From Haliea sp040222615 (lineage in GTDB: Bacteria > Pseudomonadota > Gammaproteobacteria > Pseudomonadales > Halieaceae), in NCBI RefSeq assembly GCF_040222615.1, contig NZ_JAVKCQ010000009.1, positions 1 through 11,890 on the forward strand: a DNA stretch of 11,890 bases, read 5' to 3'. The notes beneath the pieces were generated by a model. The model did no database searches, was not told the DNA's origin, and was given only the letters and a program-made list of their open reading frames with translations. The translations under genes were made by a program, and so were the position numbers. Within the stretch, counting starts at the first letter, position 1. Every line of letters begins with the position of its first letter. This document shows, one piece after another, positions 8,445 through 11,890 of this stretch.

Positions 8445-8450
8445 ATTATA
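8445..8450 (-). promoter_or_regulatory. Consensus -10 (TATAAT) for the lipoprotein gene
   Basis: On the minus strand TATAAT occurs 41 nt upstream of the start codon, in an otherwise GC-rich gap. No good -35 is seen; CTGCAG lies at 17-bp spacing. A G7 run (8452-8458, read as C7 on the plus strand) sits in the spacer directly upstream. This suggests a promoter separate from cysH, possibly activator-dependent. Confidence 0.5.
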
Positions 8451-8475
8451 ACCCCCCCGCAAACTTGCTGCAGGA

Positions 8476-8487
8476 GCTGGCGCCAGC
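8476..8487. repeat. 12-bp perfect palindrome between cysH and the lipoprotein gene
   Basis: GCTGGCGCCAGC is a perfect palindrome lying between the cysH stop (8497-8499) and the lipoprotein -10. It is just upstream of the -35 region, where an activator or repressor could bind. As a hairpin it would have only a 4-bp stem, so it is a poor terminator. Confidence 0.4.
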
Positions 8488-8496
8488 GCGGTCAGG

Positions 8497-9123
8497 TCAG
8501 GCCGCGGTGTGGAGGCCGCACTCGCGACCGTCGTGGACCTTGGTTGGATCGAAGTAGTGCCGGCAGCTCGGCAGCTGGTGCCTGGCCATATAGTCGTCCA
8601 CGTCCTGCTCTGACCAGTAGAATAATGGCGCGACCTTGAGTATCCCGCGGTCATCAACGGAGACAATATCCAGGCTCTTGCGATGCTCCGTCTCTTCCCG
8701 CCGGATCCCGGTCAGCCAGACTTCCGGCTGCAGATCCGCCAGCGCCCTGGCAAAGGGCTCCAGCTTGACCTGGCGGGTAAACTCCCGGTGCCGATCTTCC
8801 TCGTCAACCGTCGGAATACCGCCCATGATTGCGTTGCGGCGCTCGGAGGTCATGAGCGGACTGTAGACGCGGATATCCAGTGTGAGATCCCGGATCAGGC
8901 GCTCCGCCACGACATAGGTATCGCGCAGGTTATAGCCGGTATCCACCCAGACCGTCGGCACCCCCGCATCCACGGAGCTGACCAGATGCAGCATGACGGC
9001 GGCGTTGCGACCCATGCTGGTGGTGGCAATGGCGGGCTTGCCCAGGGCCAGAGCCCACTCCACGATTGCGGTTGCACTGGCCCCGCGGAGGGCGGCGTTG
9101 GCGCTGTTCAGGTCAATACTCAC
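8497..9123 (-). CDS. cysH: Phosphoadenylyl-sulfate reductase family protein (CysH-like, short form)
   Basis: A 208-residue member of the PAPS/APS reductase family, which reduces activated sulfate to sulfite in assimilatory cysteine synthesis. Visible are the nucleotide-binding segment TTSMGRNAAVMLHLV (34-48), WVDTGYN (59-65), VKLEPF (119-124), GIRREETEHR (139-148) and the C-terminal redox motif ECGLH with C202. The only other cysteine is C187, so the CC/CXXC iron-sulfur ligands of APS reductases are absent, pointing to a PAPS-type enzyme. It is shorter than E. coli CysH (244 aa): the loop before ECGLH is reduced to a short FDPTK-containing segment. The start is GTG (9121-9123) with no clear Shine-Dalgarno, and no better start is in frame. 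No other cys genes are nearby. Substrate (PAPS or APS) is inferred, not shown. Confidence 0.88.
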   Translation of the reverse strand: MSIDLNSANAALRGASATAIVEWALALGKPAIATTSMGRNAAVMLHLVSSVDAGVPTVWVDTGYNLRDTYVVAERLIRDLTLDIRVYSPLMTSERRNAIMGGIPTVDEEDRHREFTRQVKLEPFARALADLQPEVWLTGIRREETEHRKSLDIVSVDDRGILKVAPLFYWSEQDVDDYMARHQLPSCRHYFDPTKVHDGRECGLHTAA

Positions 9124-9189
9124 GGGCGGTCGGGGCTGCCGTTATCATCAGGGACCCGGAACTCTAAAGAATCAGGGCGGCAGTGACAA

Positions 9190-9212
9190 ATAACTTGATT
9201 TTATAAGGTTAT
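9190..9212. promoter_or_regulatory. AT-rich imperfect dyad in the cysH divergent region (candidate operator)
   Basis: ATAAC (9190-9194) and GTTAT (9208-9212) form 5-bp inverted arms around a 13-bp AT-rich core within a conspicuously AT-rich island. This is the sort of site LysR-type regulators such as CysB use, but I cannot match a CysB consensus. The 208-bp gap it sits in (9124-9331) holds no gene that I can support. Confidence 0.3.
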
Positions 9213-9291
9213 GCGCGAGCCGGGACCGCAGCCTGAACAGATGCGCCAGTTTTGCTGGCCGCCAGTCACCATTGCCTGCCCGTCCGGGAGC

Positions 9292-9297
9292 TACAAT
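9292..9297 (+). promoter_or_regulatory. -10 element (TACAAT) for the nitronate monooxygenase-family gene
   Basis: TACAAT matches the -10 consensus at 5 of 6 positions and lies 35 nt before the ATG at 9332. A start near 9304 would give a leader of about 27 nt carrying the GGAG ribosome-binding site. No good -35 is found; TTGCCT at 9272 is only 14 bp away. Confidence 0.4.
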
Positions 9298-9331
9298 ACT
9301 GGTAGCCGTTATCCGCAACCGGAGCAGATCC

Positions 9332-10459
9332 ATGACCAATTCTCTGTGCGCACGCCTCGGCATCGACTACCCCATTTTTGCCTTCACCCACTGCCGCGAT
9401 GTCGTGGTTGCCGTCAGCAAGGCGGGGGGCATAGGCGTCCTCGGCGCGGTCGGCTTCAGCCCCGAGCAATTGAAAGAGGAGCTGGACTGGATCGACGAGC
9501 ATATCGGCGACAAACCCTACGGCGTCGACATCGTGATCCCGCAGAAATACGAGGGCATGGACGCCCTTTCTGCGGAGGACATGGAAAAGCAGCTGTGGGC
9601 GATGGTGCCGCAGGAGCATATCGACTTTGCCCAGCAGCTGCTGGCCAACGCCGGCGTACCGGACTGGCCCGATGGCAGCAAAACCATGGGCCTGATGGGC
9701 TGGACTGACGCCACCGCCACGCCCCTGCTGGAGGAGGCCCTGACCCGGCCCAAATGCAAGCTGATCGCCAACGCCCTGGGGACGCCGCCGGCGGAGAAAA
9801 TCAAGCAGGTCAAGGACTCCGGCCGCCTCATCGGGGCGCTTTGTGGCAAGGTCAAACAGGCCCTTGCACACAAGGCAGCCGGGCTGGACTTTGTGATCGC
9901 CCAGGGCGGCGAAGGCGGGGGGCACACCGGTGATGTCGGCTCGATCGTGCTCTGGCCGCAGATCGTCGACGCCATCGGCGACCTGCCCATGCTGGCCGCG
10001 GGCGGCATCGGCAACGGCCGTCAGATCGCTGCGGCCATGGCCATGGGCGCCGCCGGTGTCTGGACCGGGTCCCTGTGGCTCACCGTGGAGGAGGCCCATA
10101 CCCAGCCCGCACAAAAGGAGTCTCTGCTCAAGGCCACCAGCGAGGACACCGTTCGCTCCCGCTCCTGGACCGGCAAGCCCTGCCGCATGCTCAAGAGTGA
10201 GTGGACCGAGGCCTGGGAACGGCCCGACACACCCGACCCACTGGGGATGCCCCTGCAGGGGCTGGTCACCTCGGACGGCATTCGCCGCACCGCGGTTTAC
10301 GCGGACAAGGGCGACTGCCAGAAAATCGCCTTCAACCCCTGCGGCCAGGTCATCGGCCAGATCAATACGGTGGAGTCCTGCCGGCAGGTCATTTACCGGC
10401 TGCTGGACGAGTATGTGGACGCGGTGCAGAAGGCGGGCAGCCTGCTACCGGACTCCTGA
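9332..10459 (+). CDS. Nitronate monooxygenase / 2-nitropropane dioxygenase family flavoprotein
   Basis: A 375-residue TIM-barrel FMN enzyme of the nitronate monooxygenase family. Visible are an N-terminal GIDYPIF and SKAGGIGVLGAVGFS (29-43), the loop QGGEGGGHTGD (191-201) with H198 at the position of the family's catalytic histidine, and the phosphate-binding stretch AAGGIGNGRQIAAAMAMGA (222-240) followed by VWTGSLWL. A C-terminal region of about 100 residues after the barrel, with GKPCRMLKSEWTEAWE and FNPCGQVIG, is longer than I expect for the compact enzymes. It resembles actinobacterial homologues, some of which act in sterol-ring breakdown. The function could therefore be an acyl-CoA or enone reaction rather than nitronate oxidation. 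The ATG at 9332 has GGAG 8 nt upstream; an in-frame ATG at 9272 would put the start upstream of the predicted promoter. It converges on the parA-like gene. Confidence 0.85.
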   Translation: MTNSLCARLGIDYPIFAFTHCRDVVVAVSKAGGIGVLGAVGFSPEQLKEELDWIDEHIGDKPYGVDIVIPQKYEGMDALSAEDMEKQLWAMVPQEHIDFAQQLLANAGVPDWPDGSKTMGLMGWTDATATPLLEEALTRPKCKLIANALGTPPAEKIKQVKDSGRLIGALCGKVKQALAHKAAGLDFVIAQGGEGGGHTGDVGSIVLWPQIVDAIGDLPMLAAGGIGNGRQIAAAMAMGAAGVWTGSLWLTVEEAHTQPAQKESLLKATSEDTVRSRSWTGKPCRMLKSEWTEAWERPDTPDPLGMPLQGLVTSDGIRRTAVYADKGDCQKIAFNPCGQVIGQINTVESCRQVIYRLLDEYVDAVQKAGSLLPDS

Positions 10460-10462
10460 CCC

Positions 10463-10510
10463 ACCTGGGCGGCCCCACCTGGGCGGCCCCACCTAGGCGG
10501 CCCCACCTAG
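10463..10510. repeat. 14-bp tandem repeat array filling a convergent intergenic gap
   Basis: Two copies of ACCTGGGCGGCCCC (10463-10476, 10477-10490), one variant with A at position 5 (10491-10504), and a partial fourth unit ACCTAG (10505-10510) whose CTA forms the stop codon of the parA-like gene. The array fills nearly all the 47 bp between the two convergent stop codons. It shares 12 of 14 positions with the array at 1-28. No T-run follows on either strand. Its function is unknown. Confidence 0.85.
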
Positions 10511-11295
10511 CTGCGCCCGCCCTCCAGCTCAGCGTACAGTTGCAGAAACTGCAGGGTGAGCTTGTGGCTGGGCGCCATGTCCACCAGCGGTCGGTGCTCC
10601 CGATGTGACTCTTTCATCTTCACCGAAGTGCTGAGGTAGGTGCGACACACCGGGTAGCCCTCTTCCTCCAGCTCCGCCACCAACTCGCCGGGCAGCCGCG
10701 CCTGGCTGTTGAACTGGTTGATGACAATGCCCTCGACCTCGAGATCAGGGTTGTGGTCTTCCTGCAGCTCGGCAATGTTTTCCATCAGCGAATACAGGCT
10801 CTGACGGGCAAAACTGTCGCAGTCAAAGGGCACCAGCACCGTATCGGCAGCGATCAGGGCCGATTTGGAGTAGAAGTTGAAGTTCGGCGGCGTATCGATG
10901 TAGACCCGATCGTACTCCTCGTCCAGTTTCTCCAGTGCGTCGCGCAGCTTGTATATCTTGTAGCGCGACTCCAGCTCCTTTTCCAGCTGGGTCAGCACCG
11001 GGCTGGAGGGCAGCAGGAACAGATTCTCACTGGGTGTTTCCCAGACAAAGGAATCGGGATTCTGGCGCATCTTGCGCGAGCCCACCGTCTGCTTGAACAG
11101 CCCGGCCACGCCCTGGGCCTCGGCCGGGAACGCGTCGGCGTCGATTTCGCCAACAAGGTAGTGAGTGCTGTTGCCCTGCACATCGAGGTCGATGACCAGT
11201 GTGCGCAGGCCGCGGGCGGCGCTGATGGCGGCAAGGTTGCAGGTAATGCTGGTCTTGCCCACCCCGCCTTTCTGGTTGAAAACAACGCGTTTCAT
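10507..11295 (-). CDS. ParA-family (MinD/ParA) P-loop ATPase, orphan
   Basis: A 262-residue ParA-type Walker ATPase that probably dimerises on ATP and may bind DNA non-specifically. The deviant Walker A KGGVGKTS is at 9-16 with the signature lysine K9, the A' segment LVIDLDVQGN at 33-42, and Walker B VYIDTPP at 131-137. No N-terminal helix-turn-helix domain is present, as in chromosomal and type Ib ParA proteins. No ParB, cargo protein or centromere-like array of parS sites is visible nearby, so partitioning is unproven; positioning of some other cargo is possible. The frame is open further upstream, but the ATG at 11295 gives the exact family N-terminus (MKRVVFNQKGGVGKT) with GGGAG about 10 nt before it. 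It follows the alcohol dehydrogenase gene by 84 bp on the same strand. Confidence 0.92.
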   Translation of the reverse strand: MKRVVFNQKGGVGKTSITCNLAAISAARGLRTLVIDLDVQGNSTHYLVGEIDADAFPAEAQGVAGLFKQTVGSRKMRQNPDSFVWETPSENLFLLPSSPVLTQLEKELESRYKIYKLRDALEKLDEEYDRVYIDTPPNFNFYSKSALIAADTVLVPFDCDSFARQSLYSLMENIAELQEDHNPDLEVEGIVINQFNSQARLPGELVAELEEEGYPVCRTYLSTSVKMKESHREHRPLVDMAPSHKLTLQFLQLYAELEGGRS

Positions 11296-11379
11296 GCTGG
11301 GGACTCTCCCGGGGTGATTGCTGGATCGGGCCGTGCAGTGTAGCCAAAGCAGTTCTGGTTGGGTAGGCAACGACCGCTG

Positions 11380-11890
11380 TCAGGCCTCCCAGACCCGATG
11401 GTACAGGGCCTCGATGTCCGCCTTGTCAGGCAGACGCGGGTTGTTCGCCGGAGACCCGGAGGCCAGCGCCTGCTCCGCCATGGTACCGATGGCGTCAAAC
11501 CAGTCATTCCCGGCTATCCCCCAGGCCCTGGGGCCGGGCACCTGCAGGTCGGTGGCCAGCTGCCGCAAACCGGCTACCAGCTGGTCCAGCGCCTGTGCGT
11601 CACTGTCTGCGGTTGTCGCCATGCCCATGGCGCGGGCGCAGCGGGCGTAGCGCTCCGGGGCATGGCCCACGGACCAGGCGGTGACCTCGGTCAACAACAT
11701 GGCATTGCTGAGTCCGTGGGGCACATGGAACAGGGCGCCAATGGGCCGGCTCATGCCATGGATCAGGGTCACCGAGGCGTTGGCGAAGGCGATCCCGCCC
11801 TGGGTCGCCGCCAGCATCATCGCCTCCCGCGCAACGCGGTTGCCGGGTTCGGCAAAGGCGGTGCGGATATGCTGGCTGATGCCCTGCAGG
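11380..11890 (-). CDS. Iron-containing alcohol dehydrogenase, C-terminal part (cut by window edge)
   Basis: The last 169 residues of a group III (iron-dependent) alcohol dehydrogenase; the reading frame is open to the right edge and the N-terminal NAD-binding part lies outside. The metal-site region LIHGMSRPIGALFHVPHG gives H44 and H58 of the fragment. They are 14 residues apart, as are His263 and His277 of E. coli FucO. The residue corresponding to FucO His267 is Arg (R48). HGMSRP-type sequences occur, as I recall, in a proteobacterial subfamily, including 4-hydroxybutyrate-dehydrogenase-like enzymes, so this is probably not a defect. The substrate cannot be determined from the fragment. No gene symbol is justified. 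Confidence 0.93.
   Translation of the reverse strand, partial: LQGISQHIRTAFAEPGNRVAREAMMLAATQGGIAFANASVTLIHGMSRPIGALFHVPHGLSNAMLLTEVTAWSVGHAPERYARCARAMGMATTADSDAQALDQLVAGLRQLATDLQVPGPRAWGIAGNDWFDAIGTMAEQALASGSPANNPRLPDKADIEALYHRVWEA

Noticed and set aside
9272..9331. 20-residue N-terminal extension of the nitronate monooxygenase-family gene
   Set aside because: It would start upstream of the TACAAT -10. The ATG at 9332 has GGAG and fits the family N-terminus.

Overview
The window is GC-rich chromosomal DNA, densely packed with ordinary-looking bacterial genes on both strands. Its gene content suggests a gammaproteobacterium: an E. coli-type RNase II and AsnRS, a PIN-PhoH protein, and a short CysH of a kind I associate with marine gammaproteobacteria. 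A Cellvibrionales/Halieaceae-like marine lineage is my best guess, from protein style only. I see no phage genes, insertion sequences, CRISPR arrays, tRNAs or rRNAs.

Layout, left to right: (1) a PhoH-family PIN/ATPase gene (minus) and rnb, encoding RNase II (plus), diverge from a shared control region of about 300 bp with a recognisable promoter for each. (2) rnb converges on asnS (minus). asnS lies downstream of a SYLF-domain gene and a short-chain dehydrogenase gene that overlap by 4 bp (ATGA). A strong hairpin sits between the SYLF gene and asnS. (3) Divergent from the dehydrogenase gene is a small PPOX-class flavin-fold protein (plus). Its 3' end overlaps by 52 bp the 3' end of a transglutaminase-like/TPR lipoprotein gene (minus). 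(4) cysH (minus) lies upstream of the lipoprotein gene and diverges from a nitronate monooxygenase-family gene (plus); an AT-rich imperfect dyad lies between them. (5) The nitronate monooxygenase-family gene converges on a ParA-family ATPase gene (minus) with no ParB in view. That gene lies downstream of an iron-containing alcohol dehydrogenase gene (minus) cut off by the right edge.

Functionally the window is mostly housekeeping: RNA turnover (PhoH/RNase II), translation (AsnRS), sulfur assimilation (CysH) and assorted oxidoreductases. I found no coherent new multi-gene system. The most notable unexplained structure is a 14-bp GC-rich tandem repeat (consensus ACCTGSGCGGCCCS). It occurs at two separate loci (1-28 and 10463-10510), each lying against the stop codon of a minus-strand gene, and a weaker cognate straddles the rnb stop. 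Also worth checking are the inverted repeat framing the phoH promoter, the shortened two-cysteine CysH, and the lipoprotein with an apparent Cys-His-Asp triad.
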